A stretch of 64,000 nt of DNA from Gemmatimonadota bacterium (GCA_016714015.1 JADJNZ010000001.1:1054001-1118000), one strand, 5' to 3'; positions 34,069-44,054 are shown, counted from the first letter of the stretch. A program made the numbers and translations. The notes: a model not told the origin generated them from the sequence alone.

Positions 34069-35328
34069 CTACGGTTGGGGAGGGGGTGGGGTTTCCTTCG
34101 CGTCCTTCGCGGCGGCCGCGCGTGCCTCCTCCTCGCGGGCGGTCCGGATGGCCTCGGCCCGCGTCCGCCGCGCGAACCGCTCCCCGCTCCAGCGCGCGTC
34201 CGCGTTGCGGTCCGCGTCCTCGCGCACCGCCATGGGGATCATGAGCGCCGCCACCAGCGCCGGCGCGAGCAGCAACGCCGCGCCGCCCGGGAAGCGCGGC
34301 CGTCCGGTCCCGCCCACCACGCCGACTCGGGCCGCGAGCCGCTCGGCGTTCCGCTGTACCCAGACCGTCGCGACGATGACGGCGATGCCGAGCGCGGCGA
34401 GCACGATCGGGAAGGCCGGCGAGTCCCGGAAGACCGAGGCCGCGAGCCAGAAGACGTACCCCGTGAACCAGAGCATCCCGAGCACCACATGGACGAACCG
34501 GCGCATGAGGAGCGCGTACGCGAAGGCGACCACGGCGCCCGCCGGCAGGAGGTGCTTGTAGAACTCCTCCGAGCCGACCACCTGCAATGTCGCGGTGAGT
34601 GCGGCGACGACCGACACGAAATGCAGCCAGAAGGCGATGTCGAGGTCGTCCGACTGGCGCCGCTCCGCGGTGTACGCGGCGGCGGCGGTGAAGCTCGCGC
34701 CGATGGCCCACACCCATCCCTGCGTGCCGTAGCCCATGGGGCTCGCGCCGAGCGCATCCACGAGATGGAAGAGGAGACGCAGGGAGAGCGCGGCCACCGG
34801 CAGCACGAGCGGGGCGAAGCGCGTGCGCCGCAGCGCGAGGAGCGCCGCGGCGATGGTCACGAGCTCGACGAGGAGCTCCTCGCCGCGACAGGCGAGGAGG
34901 TCGAAGTCGCTCGTGTGGCAGCCGTCGAACGGCACCCGCGCGAAGAGCCCGAGCAGCTCGTTGAGGGCGATCGTGGCGACGGGGACGGTCCCGACCGCGA
35001 GGAGCATCGCGAGCCCAGACGCCGTCGTGAAGCCCTCGCGGGCGAGGCGCTGCGAGACGACGACGAGGATGACGCCATAGAGCACCGCGGTCGCGAGCGC
35101 CCCGCCGGGACCGAGCCACTCCCACCGGTCGGCGAGGAACCAGCCCATCGCGGCGACGACGGTGATGGCGCCGAGCACGTAGCCGATCGTCGCGGCGTCG
35201 ATCGCGCGCGGCGGGCGTGGCGCGCGTTCGCCATGCGCGGGGGCGATCGCCCGGATCGCCTGGGCCTGCTGCTCGGTGATGATCCCGAGCGCGACGGCCG
35301 CCTCGAGTCGTCGGTCGTTCCGTTCCAT
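34069..35328 (-). CDS. Multi-helix membrane protein, DUF2157-like
   Basis: 419 residues. A short cytoplasmic N-terminus (NDRRLEAAVALGIITEQQAQ AIRA, an entry seen in DUF2157 proteins) is followed by about ten hydrophobic helices and a charged C-terminal tail rich in Arg, Glu and Pro. ATG 35328 is used because the longer frame is antisense to the neighbouring decarboxylase gene. Divergent from the decarboxylase, 79 bp away. Function unknown. Confidence 0.72.
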   Translation of the reverse strand: MERNDRRLEAAVALGIITEQQAQAIRAIAPAHGERAPRPPRAIDAATIGYVLGAITVVAAMGWFLADRWEWLGPGGALATAVLYGVILVVVSQRLAREGFTTASGLAMLLAVGTVPVATIALNELLGLFARVPFDGCHTSDFDLLACRGEELLVELVTIAAALLALRRTRFAPLVLPVAALSLRLLFHLVDALGASPMGYGTQGWVWAIGASFTAAAAYTAERRQSDDLDIAFWLHFVSVVAALTATLQVVGSEEFYKHLLPAGAVVAFAYALLMRRFVHVVLGMLWFTGYVFWLAASVFRDSPAFPIVLAALGIAVIVATVWVQRNAERLAARVGVVGGTGRPRFPGGAALLLAPALVAALMIPMAVREDADRNADARWSGERFARRTRAEAIRTAREEEARAAAAKDAKETPPPPQP

Positions 35329-35407
35329 GCGCCTCCGTACGGTGGTCCCGTGCCGCGCGTGTCGCGCCCCCATTGCCCCGCGCGCCCGGGGATCATCCAT
35401 TTCCCGC

Positions 35408-36868
35408 ATGTCGACGACCGCCCCCCACGAGCCCGGCGACCTCTCGCCCGAGGAGTTCGAACGCCACGCGACCCAGCTCGCCCGCTGGATCGCCGAGTAC
35501 CTGCGCTCCCCTGAACGGTATCCCGTGCTCTCGCGGCTGGCACCGGGGGAGTTCCGCAAGGGAATCCCCGCCACGGCCCCCGCGCAGGGCGAGTCGCTCG
35601 ACACCATCCTCGCGGATCTCGACCGGATCGTGATGCCGGGCGTCACGCACTGGAACCATCCCGCCTTCTTCGCCTACTTCGCGAACACCGCATCGGTCCC
35701 CGGGATCCTGGGCGAGCTCGTCATCGCGGCGCTCAACCAGGTGGGCATCCTCTGGCGCACCTCGCCGGCGCTGGCCGAGCTGGAGCAGGTCACCACCGAC
35801 TGGCTGCGCGATGCGATGGGACTCCCCGGCGACTGGTTCGGGATGCTGACCGATACCGCCTCGGTCTCCACGTTGCAGGCGCTCGCGGCGGCGCGGGAGC
35901 GTGACCCGGCGCTCGAGATCCGCCACAAGGGGATGGCCGGCCGCCCCGAGCTGCCGCGGCTCCGCATCTATTGCTCGGAGCATGCGCACTCGAGCGTGGA
36001 CAAGGCGGCGATCACGCTCGGATTCGGCGCGGAGAACGTGGTGCGGCTCCCGAGCGACGGCGCGTACCGGATGCGCGTGGACGCACTCGAGGCGGCGATC
36101 GCCGCGGACCGTGCGGCCGGGTATCGACCGCTCGCCGTGGTCGCGACGATCGGCACGACGTCCACGACGAGCGTCGACCCGGTGGAGGCGATCGCGACCG
36201 TCTGCGCGCGCGAGGGGATGTGGCTCCATGTCGATGCGGCGTACGCCGGCGTGCTCGCGATGGTCCCCGAGTACCGGCACCACTTCGGAGGACTCGACCG
36301 CGCGGACTCGCTGGTGGTGAACGCGCACAAGTGGCTCTTCACGCCGATGGATTGCTCGGTGCTCTGGACGCGGCATCCGGCGTTGCTCAAGCGGACCTTC
36401 AGTCTTACGCCGGCGTACCTGGAGACCGCGGAGCAGGAAGTGGCGCTCTCGCAGTCCGACTACTCCTTCCAGCTGGGGCGACGCTTCCGGGCGCTCAAGC
36501 TCTGGTTCGTGATCCGCGCGTTCGGGACGGACGGGCTCCAGGAGCGGCTGCGCTTCCATTGTGGTCTGGCCCGAACGCTGGCCGGCTGGATCGAGGGGGA
36601 GGCGGGGTGGGAGGTCGTGGCCCCGGTCCCGATGTCGGTCGTCTGCTTCCGGCACCGGCCGGCGGGGACGACCGACGAGGTGGCGCTGGAGCGGCACAAC
36701 GCGTCGATCCTCGAGCGGGTCAACGCGAGCGGCACCGTCTTCCTCTCCCATACGAAGCTGGGGGGGCGGTACGTGCTCCGGATGGCGATCGGCAACATCC
36801 GTACGCGGGAGGCGCACGTGGCCGAGGCGTGGCGACTGCTTCGGGAGGCTGCCGGTGTCACCGCGTGA
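35408..36868 (+). CDS. PLP-dependent aromatic-L-amino-acid decarboxylase (group II)
   Basis: 486 residues, normal for the family. Key segments are NHPAFFAYFANTASVPGILG, CSEHAHSSVDKAA, the PLP phosphate-side HVDAAYAG and the Schiff-base Lys308 in NAHKWLFTPMD. These match DDC/tyrosine/tryptophan-type decarboxylases rather than glutamate decarboxylases. It would convert an aromatic amino acid to its amine; the preferred substrate cannot be told. Apparently monocistronic. Confidence 0.92.
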   Translation: MSTTAPHEPGDLSPEEFERHATQLARWIAEYLRSPERYPVLSRLAPGEFRKGIPATAPAQGESLDTILADLDRIVMPGVTHWNHPAFFAYFANTASVPGILGELVIAALNQVGILWRTSPALAELEQVTTDWLRDAMGLPGDWFGMLTDTASVSTLQALAAARERDPALEIRHKGMAGRPELPRLRIYCSEHAHSSVDKAAITLGFGAENVVRLPSDGAYRMRVDALEAAIAADRAAGYRPLAVVATIGTTSTTSVDPVEAIATVCAREGMWLHVDAAYAGVLAMVPEYRHHFGGLDRADSLVVNAHKWLFTPMDCSVLWTRHPALLKRTFSLTPAYLETAEQEVALSQSDYSFQLGRRFRALKLWFVIRAFGTDGLQERLRFHCGLARTLAGWIEGEAGWEVVAPVPMSVVCFRHRPAGTTDEVALERHNASILERVNASGTVFLSHTKLGGRYVLRMAIGNIRTREAHVAEAWRLLREAAGVTA

Positions 36869-37008
36869 CGGGCCCGGGCGGGCATTCTGGCCGTCGTCGG
36901 CTCGCCCCTTAACGTTCAATCGAGTCCGGCATCCAACCGGGTGAACCGCGGCGGCTCCCACCCTGCCACGCGACAACCGGCGTCACACGCCACAGAGGAG
37001 TCCACACG

Positions 37009-37548
37009 ATGCTTCGGAAGTTCATCGCCCCCGCCTTGGTCGCCACCCTCGTCCTCGCTGCCTGCGATCAGGCGAGCACGGAGCCCGCGGCCACCCAGAC
37101 CGATGAGGATTACGCGCTCGTGATGTTCGGCGAGGCCGGGTCCTCGCTCGAAGGCACGATGGGCAGCCAGCCGGCGACGCGGCCGTTCGATGGCCGCACG
37201 TTCCGGCGTCCCTTCCCCGACTCGATCGCGCTGAGCCAGACGCAGATCGACTCGATCGCCGCGTTGCGCGCGGCGTTCCGTGCGGCGCATGCCGCGCAGA
37301 TCGATTCGCTGAAGGCGATCTTCGAGCAGGCGCGTGCGGCGAAGGAGGCCGGCGCGACGCGTGAGGAGATCCGGGCGATCCTCGCGACGGGCCGTCCGCT
37401 CGCGATCGCGCTCCGCGTGGACGTGGTCGACCTGCACTACGCCGTCTGGCAGGTCTACACGCCGGCCCAGAAGGCCTGGATCGTCTCGCACCGTCCGCGT
37501 CGCCCCCCTACGCCGATGGCGGGGCCGAACACGCCGGCGGGACCGTGA
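37009..37548 (+). CDS. Small helical lipoprotein (Spy/CpxP-like pattern)
   Basis: 179 residues with a lipoprotein signal ending LVLAAC. The mature part has long charged helices (QTQIDSIAALRAAFRAAHAA QIDSL) and a YTPAQKAWI motif that recalls the LTxxQ repeats of Spy/CpxP periplasmic chaperones, and a Pro-rich tail. GAGGAG lies 8 nt before the ATG. A metal or envelope-stress role is possible but not shown. It is followed by a strong terminator shared with the efflux operon. Confidence 0.7.
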   Translation: MLRKFIAPALVATLVLAACDQASTEPAATQTDEDYALVMFGEAGSSLEGTMGSQPATRPFDGRTFRRPFPDSIALSQTQIDSIAALRAAFRAAHAAQIDSLKAIFEQARAAKEAGATREEIRAILATGRPLAIALRVDVVDLHYAVWQVYTPAQKAWIVSHRPRRPPTPMAGPNTPAGP

Positions 37549-37624
37549 TCCTGCGGGCCTCGGGGACTGAACGGATCACCCAGAAGCCACAGCGCTGACG
37601 GCGGTTCACGAGAGGCGGATGACA

Positions 37625-37661
37625 GAAGGGCGGAGAGCGCCAAGCGCCCTCCGCCCTTCTC
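37625..37661. terminator. Bidirectional terminator between lipoprotein and RND genes
   Basis: AGAAGGGCGGA (37625-37635) and TCCGCCCTTCT (37651-37661) form a perfect 11-bp stem with an inner GCGC hairpin. It serves convergent transcription units. The following CTGTG-rich stretch (37662-37683) is low-complexity repeat. Confidence 0.75.
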
Positions 37662-37715
37662 TGTGTCCGCTGTGCCCTCTGTGGTGAAGCTGGTCCGCAG
37701 GAGCAGCGCCCCGGA

Positions 37716-40700
37716 CTACTCGCGCGTGGGCACCGCGTACTCGCCGGTCTTGGGCCGCTCCGGGAAGCTGAAGAACCCGCTGACCCAGATCCGCATCTCG
37801 TCCATGATCTCGTAGACGGTCGGGATGACGAGGAGCGTGAGGAAGGTCGAGGTGATGGTGCCGCCGATGATCGCGCGGCCGAGCGGGGCTCGGAAGTCGG
37901 CACCCTCGCCGATACCGAGGGCGACGGGGATCATGCCGGCGATGAGCGCGAGCGTCGTCATCATGATCGGCCGCAGGCGCACGCGGCCGGCCTCGATGAT
38001 CGCCGTCCGGCGGTCCATCCCCTGCTCCTGCCCCCACTTGGCGAAGTCGATGAGCAGGATCGCGTTCTTCGCGACGATGCCCATGAGCAGGATCACGCCG
38101 ATCATCGACATGATGTTGAGCGTGTCGTTCGTGATCAGCAGCGCGAGCACCACGCCGATGAGCGAGAGCGGCAGCGAGATGAGGATCGCGATGGGTTCGA
38201 GGAACGAGCCGAACTGCATCACGAGGATGAGGTACATGAGGAGGAGCGCGATGCCGAGCGCGGCGAGGATGTCGCCGAAGACCTGCGCCTGGTCGCGCGC
38301 CTCGCCGCCGAACGACGAGCGCACCCCGGCCGGGAGGTTCAGCTTCTGCACCTCGGCGGTGAGCGCACTGGTGACCTCGCCGAGCGAGCGGCCCTCGACG
38401 TTGGCCTGCACGACGATGACGTTGTCGCGGTCCAGGTGCGAGATCTTCGCCGGGCCGATGCCCTGCGTGACCGTCGCGAGTTGCCCGAGGGGCAGCATCG
38501 TCATCCGCCCGCCGGGCTGACCGACGGCGATGGGGAGGCGCTCGATGTCGCCGACACGCGTGCGCGCGGACGGGGCGAGGCGGACGCGGACCTTCCGGTT
38601 CTCGCCCGACGGATCGATCCAGTCGCCCGCGTCGACGCCGGCGAAGGCGGGGCGCAGCGACTGCGCGATCTGCCCCACCGAGACGCCGAGCGACCCGGCG
38701 AGCGCACGGTTGAGCGCGATCTCGAGCTCCGGCTTCTGCCCCTTGGTGGAAAGCGAGACATCCACCGCGCCGGGGATCGCGCGGAGGCGCGCCATCACGG
38801 TGTCGGCGACGGCCTGCAGCTGCCGCGCGTCGTTGCCGCGCAGCTCGAGCTGGATCTGCTTGATGGCGCCGCCGAAGCCGTTGGTGAAGACGGCGACGGT
38901 CGCCCCGCCGATCTGCTTGACCTCCTGCCGGATGGTCCCGCCGAAGACCTCCTGCGAGATGCTCCGCGTCGCCTTGGGCGTCATGCGCACGTAGACCGTC
39001 GCGACGTCCACGGCGCCGAGCGCCTCGGACGGGTCCATGCCGCCGCCGGCGCCGATGGTCGTGAAGGTGTAGCGGACCTCGGGATGCGCCCGCGCGATCC
39101 GCGCCGCCTCCTCCGCCTTGAGCCGCGTGTAGTCGAGGTTCGAACCCGGCGGGGTCTCCACCTGGATCGTGAACTCGGAGTTGTCGGTGATCGGCACGAA
39201 GCCGAAGCCGCCGTAGTTCGCCTGCAGCCAGATCGCGCCGACCATGCTGAACGTCGCGAGCAGGACGACCGCGAGGCGGTTGTCGAGCGCCCAGCCGATG
39301 ACCTTGGTGTAGCGCAGCGCCATCCGGTCGAACCAGGCGTTGAACGTCACGAGCTTGCGCGAGATCCAGCTGCGATGCTCGTGCGACTCGAGTTCCGGGT
39401 CCGGCCAGTACGCCGAGAGCATCGGGTCGAGCGAGAACGAGACGAAGAGCGAGACGAGCACCGCGCAGGCGATCGTGAGCGCGAAGGGCTTGAACCACTG
39501 CCCCGAGAGCCCGTACATGAATCCGATCGGCACGAAGACCGCGACGATCGAGAAGGTCGTCGCCGCGACGGCGAGCCCGATCTCGTCGGTGCCCTCGTGC
39601 GCGGCCTTGAAGTGGTCCTTCCCCATCTCGACGTGTCGCACGATGTTCTCGCGGACCACGATGGCGTCGTCGATCAGGATACCGATCGCGAGCGAGAGGC
39701 CGAGCAGCGACATCGTGTTGAGCGTGAAGCCGAAGCCCCACACCGCGACGAAGGCGGCGAGCACCGAGATGGGGAGCGCGAGGCCGGTGATGACGGTGGA
39801 GCGCCACGAGTTGAGGAACAGGAACACCACGAGCACGGTGAGGAGCGCGCCCTCGATGAGCGTGCTCTGCACGTTCGCCACCGACGCGGTCACGCGCTCG
39901 CCGCGGTCCTGGATCACGTCGATGGTCGTGCCGGCGGGCAGCGTGGGCCGGAGCTCCTCGACGCCCTCGAGCACGCGCGTGCTCACCTCGGTCGTCGAGT
40001 AGCCCTTCGCCTTCTTGATCATGATGCCGACGGCGTCCTTGCCGTTGTAGATCGCCGCCGTACGCATCTCGGCGGTGCCGTCGCGCGCGTCGGCGACCTC
40101 GCCGAGACGGATGGCGCGACCGCCGCGCTGCGCGACGACGAGACGCAGGAAGTCCTCCGGCGTCTCGAGCTTGCCCTTGAGCCGGATGGCGCGCTCGTCG
40201 ATCGCGCCGTTGAGGCGCCCGACCGGGACGGCGAGGTTCTGCGACTGCAGCGCGCCCACCACCTCGGCGACGGTGATGCCGGCGGCCTCCATGGCGGCGG
40301 GACGGATCTCGACGGTGAGCTCACGTTCCACGCCGCCCACGACCACCGCCTCGGCCACGCCGGGGATGCCGCGCAGCACGCGCGTGAGTCCCGGGTCGGC
40401 GATGCGCGTGAGCGCGGCCGCGTCGAGGGTGCTCGAGTTGAGCGAGAGCTGCACGATCGGCTGGTCGGCCGGATCGAAGCGCGTGAGGATCGGCTCCTTC
40501 ATCTCGACCGGGAGGTCGGAGCGGATGGAGGAGATCTTGTCACGGATGTCCTGCGACGCCTGCTGCAGGTCCTTCTCGAAGACGAAGAAGACGGTCACGT
40601 TGGCGAAGCCGTCCTGCGCGGCGCCCGAGATGCGGTCCACGCCGGAGATGCCGCTGACGGCCTCCTCGACGCGGTCCAGCACCTCGCGCTCCACGACGTC

Positions 40701-40868
40701 CGGCGACGCGCCCGGGTACGGGATCGCGACGTTGATGATCGGCTGCTGCACGTCGGGGAACTCGTCGGTCTCCAGCTGGAAGAGCGCGAAGAGCCCGAAC
40801 ACGACCAGCGCCACCATCGAGACGATGGTGATCAGCGGGCGCTTGATGGCGAAATCGGAGATGAACAT
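37716..40868 (-). CDS. RND-family efflux transporter permease
   Basis: 1050 residues. The order is an N-terminal FAIKRPLITIVSMVALVVFG helix, porter domain, five or six helices with the proton-relay LAIGILIDDAIVVREN in TM4, a second porter domain and a second helix bundle (SMIGVILLMGIVAKNAILLI). The paired Asp marks a proton-driven pump of the AcrB/MexF/multidrug kind rather than a heavy-metal type. ATG 40868 is preferred to the far-upstream frame start. Encoded 40 bp after the adaptor gene and, with the TetR-TolC gene, forms a complete tripartite pump. Confidence 0.94.
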   Translation of the reverse strand: MFISDFAIKRPLITIVSMVALVVFGLFALFQLETDEFPDVQQPIINVAIPYPGASPDVVEREVLDRVEEAVSGISGVDRISGAAQDGFANVTVFFVFEKDLQQASQDIRDKISSIRSDLPVEMKEPILTRFDPADQPIVQLSLNSSTLDAAALTRIADPGLTRVLRGIPGVAEAVVVGGVERELTVEIRPAAMEAAGITVAEVVGALQSQNLAVPVGRLNGAIDERAIRLKGKLETPEDFLRLVVAQRGGRAIRLGEVADARDGTAEMRTAAIYNGKDAVGIMIKKAKGYSTTEVSTRVLEGVEELRPTLPAGTTIDVIQDRGERVTASVANVQSTLIEGALLTVLVVFLFLNSWRSTVITGLALPISVLAAFVAVWGFGFTLNTMSLLGLSLAIGILIDDAIVVRENIVRHVEMGKDHFKAAHEGTDEIGLAVAATTFSIVAVFVPIGFMYGLSGQWFKPFALTIACAVLVSLFVSFSLDPMLSAYWPDPELESHEHRSWISRKLVTFNAWFDRMALRYTKVIGWALDNRLAVVLLATFSMVGAIWLQANYGGFGFVPITDNSEFTIQVETPPGSNLDYTRLKAEEAARIARAHPEVRYTFTTIGAGGGMDPSEALGAVDVATVYVRMTPKATRSISQEVFGGTIRQEVKQIGGATVAVFTNGFGGAIKQIQLELRGNDARQLQAVADTVMARLRAIPGAVDVSLSTKGQKPELEIALNRALAGSLGVSVGQIAQSLRPAFAGVDAGDWIDPSGENRKVRVRLAPSARTRVGDIERLPIAVGQPGGRMTMLPLGQLATVTQGIGPAKISHLDRDNVIVVQANVEGRSLGEVTSALTAEVQKLNLPAGVRSSFGGEARDQAQVFGDILAALGIALLLMYLILVMQFGSFLEPIAILISLPLSLIGVVLALLITNDTLNIMSMIGVILLMGIVAKNAILLIDFAKWGQEQGMDRRTAIIEAGRVRLRPIMMTTLALIAGMIPVALGIGEGADFRAPLGRAIIGGTITSTFLTLLVIPTVYEIMDEMRIWVSGFFSFPERPKTGEYAVPTRE

Positions 40869-40908
40869 GGGTCGGATGGCTTGAGGCGGAGGGCCGCAGC
40901 GGGGATCG

Positions 40909-42021
40909 CTACTGCCGCGGCTTCGAATCGGTCGGCGTCGTGATCTTGAGCGGCGTCCCCGGCGAGATGCCGAGGGCCGGGCCCACGAGCAGCGTGTCAC
41001 CGGCGGTCACGCCGGCCGTGATCTCCACCCGTTCCTGTGCCTCGTCCTTCGCCCCGAGGGTGACCTCGATCTTCTCGGTACGACCGTTCTTGAGGCGGAG
41101 CACCGACGGCGTGAGGCCGCGGAGGTCCACCGCCAGCTCCGGCACGGTGAGCGCCTCGCGCGAGTCGCTCGCGACCCGCCCTTCGGCGAACAGCCCGGCC
41201 ACCAGTTGGTTCCCGTTGTTCGGGATCCGCACGAAGAGCCGCACCTGACGCGTCTGCGGATCGGCGCTCGGGTTGATGCTCGAGATGCGGCCCTCGAACG
41301 TGCGGCCCGGATAGCCGGTCACCGAGAAGCGGACCGGCGCGCCGACGCGCACCTGCGAGAGCTGCTCGGCCGGCACCGCCGCCTCGAGCCGCATGGTCGC
41401 GGGGTCCACCACGTTCATGAGCGGCGAGCCCGGGGCGACCACGTCGCCCGGGTTCACGAAGCGCTCGCTCACCACGCCGGCGTACGGCGCGAGGACGTTG
41501 GTCGCGTCGAGGGACTTCTGCGCCGAGGAGAGGCGCGCCTTGGCGTCGTCGAGCATCGTGCGCGCCGCGAGGTCGCCCCGCCGCGCGTTCTCGAGGTCGC
41601 GGTCGCTGATCGCGCCCGCCTTGAGGAGCGCCTCCGCCCGCGCCAGCTCGCGCTGGGCGATGTCGGCCGCGGTCTGCGCCGCCGTGAGGCCGGAGCGCGC
41701 GGAGAGGTACGCATCGTTGATCGCCCGATCGTCGATCTTGGCGAGCGACGTCCCCGCCGCGACGCGCGTGCCGGGATCGGTGAAGACCTGGATGATCGAG
41801 CCCGGCAGCTCGGCGCGGATCTGCGCCGTGCGCTCGGCGACGAGCGAGCCGGAGAGGATGGGGCCGCTCGAGAGGACCGTCCTCGCGGCGATGGTCATCG
41901 CCTCGGGACCGACCTGGACCGTCACCTCGGACGGCGTCTCGGAAGCGCCGGCGTCCTTCTTGCCGCAGGCCGCGAGCGTGAGCGTGGCGAGGACGGCGAG
42001 GCCGAGGGCGCGACGGGACAT
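40909..42021 (-). CDS. RND efflux periplasmic adaptor (membrane fusion protein)
   Basis: 370 residues with a lipoprotein signal ending LTLAAC. A biotinyl-lipoyl-like half (ELPGSIIQVFTDPGTRVAAG), a coiled-coil hairpin (about 105-170), the second lipoyl half (TNVLAPYAGVVSERFVNPGD) and a beta-barrel follow in canonical order. ATG 42021 is chosen because GAGGAAG lies 6 nt upstream; the frame opens earlier at 42057. Bridges the RND pump and the TolC channel. Confidence 0.93.
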   Translation of the reverse strand: MSRRALGLAVLATLTLAACGKKDAGASETPSEVTVQVGPEAMTIAARTVLSSGPILSGSLVAERTAQIRAELPGSIIQVFTDPGTRVAAGTSLAKIDDRAINDAYLSARSGLTAAQTAADIAQRELARAEALLKAGAISDRDLENARRGDLAARTMLDDAKARLSSAQKSLDATNVLAPYAGVVSERFVNPGDVVAPGSPLMNVVDPATMRLEAAVPAEQLSQVRVGAPVRFSVTGYPGRTFEGRISSINPSADPQTRQVRLFVRIPNNGNQLVAGLFAEGRVASDSREALTVPELAVDLRGLTPSVLRLKNGRTEKIEVTLGAKDEAQERVEITAGVTAGDTLLVGPALGISPGTPLKITTPTDSKPRQ

Positions 42022-42059
42022 CAGGGACTTCCTCAGGTTGTTGTGTGCGATGGGCATGG

Positions 42060-44045
42060 TCAGCGTCCCCCGGTGGTGAGGGGGAGGTCCTTCAGGAGCG
42101 CGAGCCGGAGCCGCGCGATCTCGAGGTCGCGCGCCGCGTTCACGCGCTGGAGCCGCGCCTGCTCGAGCTGGACGCGGACCTCGGTGAGTTCGAGCTGCGT
42201 GGAGATCCCTTCCTGGAAGCGCACCTCGGCGATGCGGTACGCCTGCGCCGCCTGGGCGTCGGTGCCGACCGACGCGAGGTACGACGCCTGCGCCTGCTCG
42301 AGCGCGGTAATCGCGAGCAGCGCGTCGAGCGACGCGCCCTCGCGGGTCTGCTGCAACCGCTGCTGCGCCTCGGTGAGGTTCGCCTCGGCCACCTGCCGCT
42401 CACCGCGGAGACGGCCGCCGGTGAGGACCGGGAAGGAGACGCCGAGGGTGACGTTCCAATTGGGGAAGTAGAGGTCGATCGCCGAGGGGAGGAACGTGCC
42501 CTCGGGCGGATAGGCGAAGCGCTGGTAGGTGCTCGAGAGCTGCACCGACGGGAGTCGCGAGAGACGCGCGGCGCGCAGCGCGTGCTCCGACGCGGTCACC
42601 TGCGCTTCGGCCTGCCGCACCGTCGCGCGCGAGGAGACGCTCGTGTCGGGCGTGAGCGACCGGTCGTCGGCCAGGCGGATGGGGCCGCTCGCCGTCTCGA
42701 CCGTGCTGGCGTCGTCGCGGATGGGCGTGGTGAGCGTCACCTCGCCGCCGAGCGGGAGGTCGAGGAGCTGCTTCAGGCGGAGATACGCGGTGGTGCGCGC
42801 GCCGCGGGCCTGGATCACGAGCGGCTTCTGGTTGTCGCGGGCAACTCGGGCGCGGAGCAGGTCGAACTCCGAGGCCGAGCCGACCTCGCGCCCGAGCTGC
42901 GTCTGCGTGAGGGTGCGCTCGGTGAGCACGAGCGAGCTCTCGGCGATGGCGAGGAACTTGTCGGAGGCGACGGCATCGAAGTAGGCCTGCGCGGCATCGA
43001 GCGCGGCCTGCGCGCGCGCCGACGTGAGCCCGATCTCGGCGGCCGTGCGTCCGGCGGCGGCCCCCGCGCGCGCCGCGGGGACGCGGCCGGAGGTATAGAG
43101 GTTCTGTGTGGCGGCGAGCGTGAACGTGAAGGTGTTGGGCGCGGCGAAGATCTGCGAGATCGCGCCGAAGCCGCCGGCCCCGCCGCTCGTGGTGTCGTTG
43201 GGGTCGGCGAAGCGCTCGGTGATCGCCTGGAACTGGTTCTGGATCGCGCGCTGGTAGCCAGCGGTGCCGTTCACCTGCGGGAGGCGCTGCGCGTTGGCCT
43301 GCGCCTGCTGGCCGCGGGCACGGGTGACACCGGCGCCGGCGATCGCGACGCCCTCGCTCTTGCGCTCGGCGAGGCGGAGCGCGTCGGCGAGGGAGAGCGC
43401 GGCGCCTGCCGCGGGCGCGGCCTGCTGTGCCTGTGCCGAGAGCGGCAGCAGGAGCAGGAGGAGCGACGCCAGCGTGGCGCCGAGGGAGCGGAGGAAGAGT
43501 CGCACGTAGTTGGCGGGTATCTGTTCAGCGGGGAGGAGCATCTCGACGGGCATCATCTCGCGCCCCATGGCATCGGCGAAGAGGGACCCCTGGAGCATGG
43601 CCGCCGCGGCCTTCGCGTCCGCGGCTGAGGGGATGAAGCGGTGCTGCGCGAGCCGTTCGACGTACGAGCAGAGGTCGCGGTGGGTCTGCGCCGGCTGTTC
43701 GAGCGTGGCCCCAGCGCACTCGGGGCGTTCGTGCATCTCGGCGAGCGCGGTGCGGATCATGCCGCTGTTGGCGAGCATGAAGTCGTGATGCGAGCGCGCC
43801 CAGGCGGTGAGTTCGGCCTCGGGATCGACCGGGACATCGGGGAGCGGGGTCCGCGCGTGAGCCTGCGCGTGACACTGGACCGCCTCGGCGATGAGGGCGG
43901 CCTTGGAGCCGAAGGTGCGGAAGAGCGTCACTTCGTTGACACCCGCCTCATCGGCGATGCGTCGGGTGGTCGCGCCGCGGAATCCGACGTCGGAGTAGAC
44001 GCGGACGGCGGCATCGATGATCTGCTGTCGGATTGGTTCGGTCAT
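42060..44045 (-). CDS. TetR-family repressor fused in frame to TolC outer-membrane efflux channel
   Basis: 661 residues without a stop between two normally separate proteins. Residues 1-180 are a TetR regulator: HTH in RVYSDVGFRGATTRRIADEA then GVNEVTLFRTFGSKAALIAE, followed by a helical ligand domain. Residues 181-206 are a standard signal peptide (VRLFLRSLGATLASLLLLLL, cleavage after SAQA), and 207-661 a full TolC-like channel. A TolC barrel cannot be exported with a 180-residue cytosolic DNA-binding domain in front, so independent translation is likely. An in-frame GTG at 43505 begins exactly at the signal peptide and an ATG at 43541 lies 12 codons earlier. ATG 44045 is the TetR start. A true fusion, a sequencing artefact, or an overlap in which one frame serves both are the alternatives. 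First gene of the efflux operon. Confidence 0.85.
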   Translation of the reverse strand: MTEPIRQQIIDAAVRVYSDVGFRGATTRRIADEAGVNEVTLFRTFGSKAALIAEAVQCHAQAHARTPLPDVPVDPEAELTAWARSHHDFMLANSGMIRTALAEMHERPECAGATLEQPAQTHRDLCSYVERLAQHRFIPSAADAKAAAAMLQGSLFADAMGREMMPVEMLLPAEQIPANYVRLFLRSLGATLASLLLLLLPLSAQAQQAAPAAGAALSLADALRLAERKSEGVAIAGAGVTRARGQQAQANAQRLPQVNGTAGYQRAIQNQFQAITERFADPNDTTSGGAGGFGAISQIFAAPNTFTFTLAATQNLYTSGRVPAARAGAAAGRTAAEIGLTSARAQAALDAAQAYFDAVASDKFLAIAESSLVLTERTLTQTQLGREVGSASEFDLLRARVARDNQKPLVIQARGARTTAYLRLKQLLDLPLGGEVTLTTPIRDDASTVETASGPIRLADDRSLTPDTSVSSRATVRQAEAQVTASEHALRAARLSRLPSVQLSSTYQRFAYPPEGTFLPSAIDLYFPNWNVTLGVSFPVLTGGRLRGERQVAEANLTEAQQRLQQTREGASLDALLAITALEQAQASYLASVGTDAQAAQAYRIAEVRFQEGISTQLELTEVRVQLEQARLQRVNAARDLEIARLRLALLKDLPLTTGGR

Positions 44046-44054
44046 TTCGGGTTC

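Noticed and set aside
38436..40943. 835-codon open frame on the plus strand
   Set aside because: Antisense to the RND pump gene; its composition (Arg, Asp, His, Glu rich) is that of a shadow frame in GC-rich DNA.
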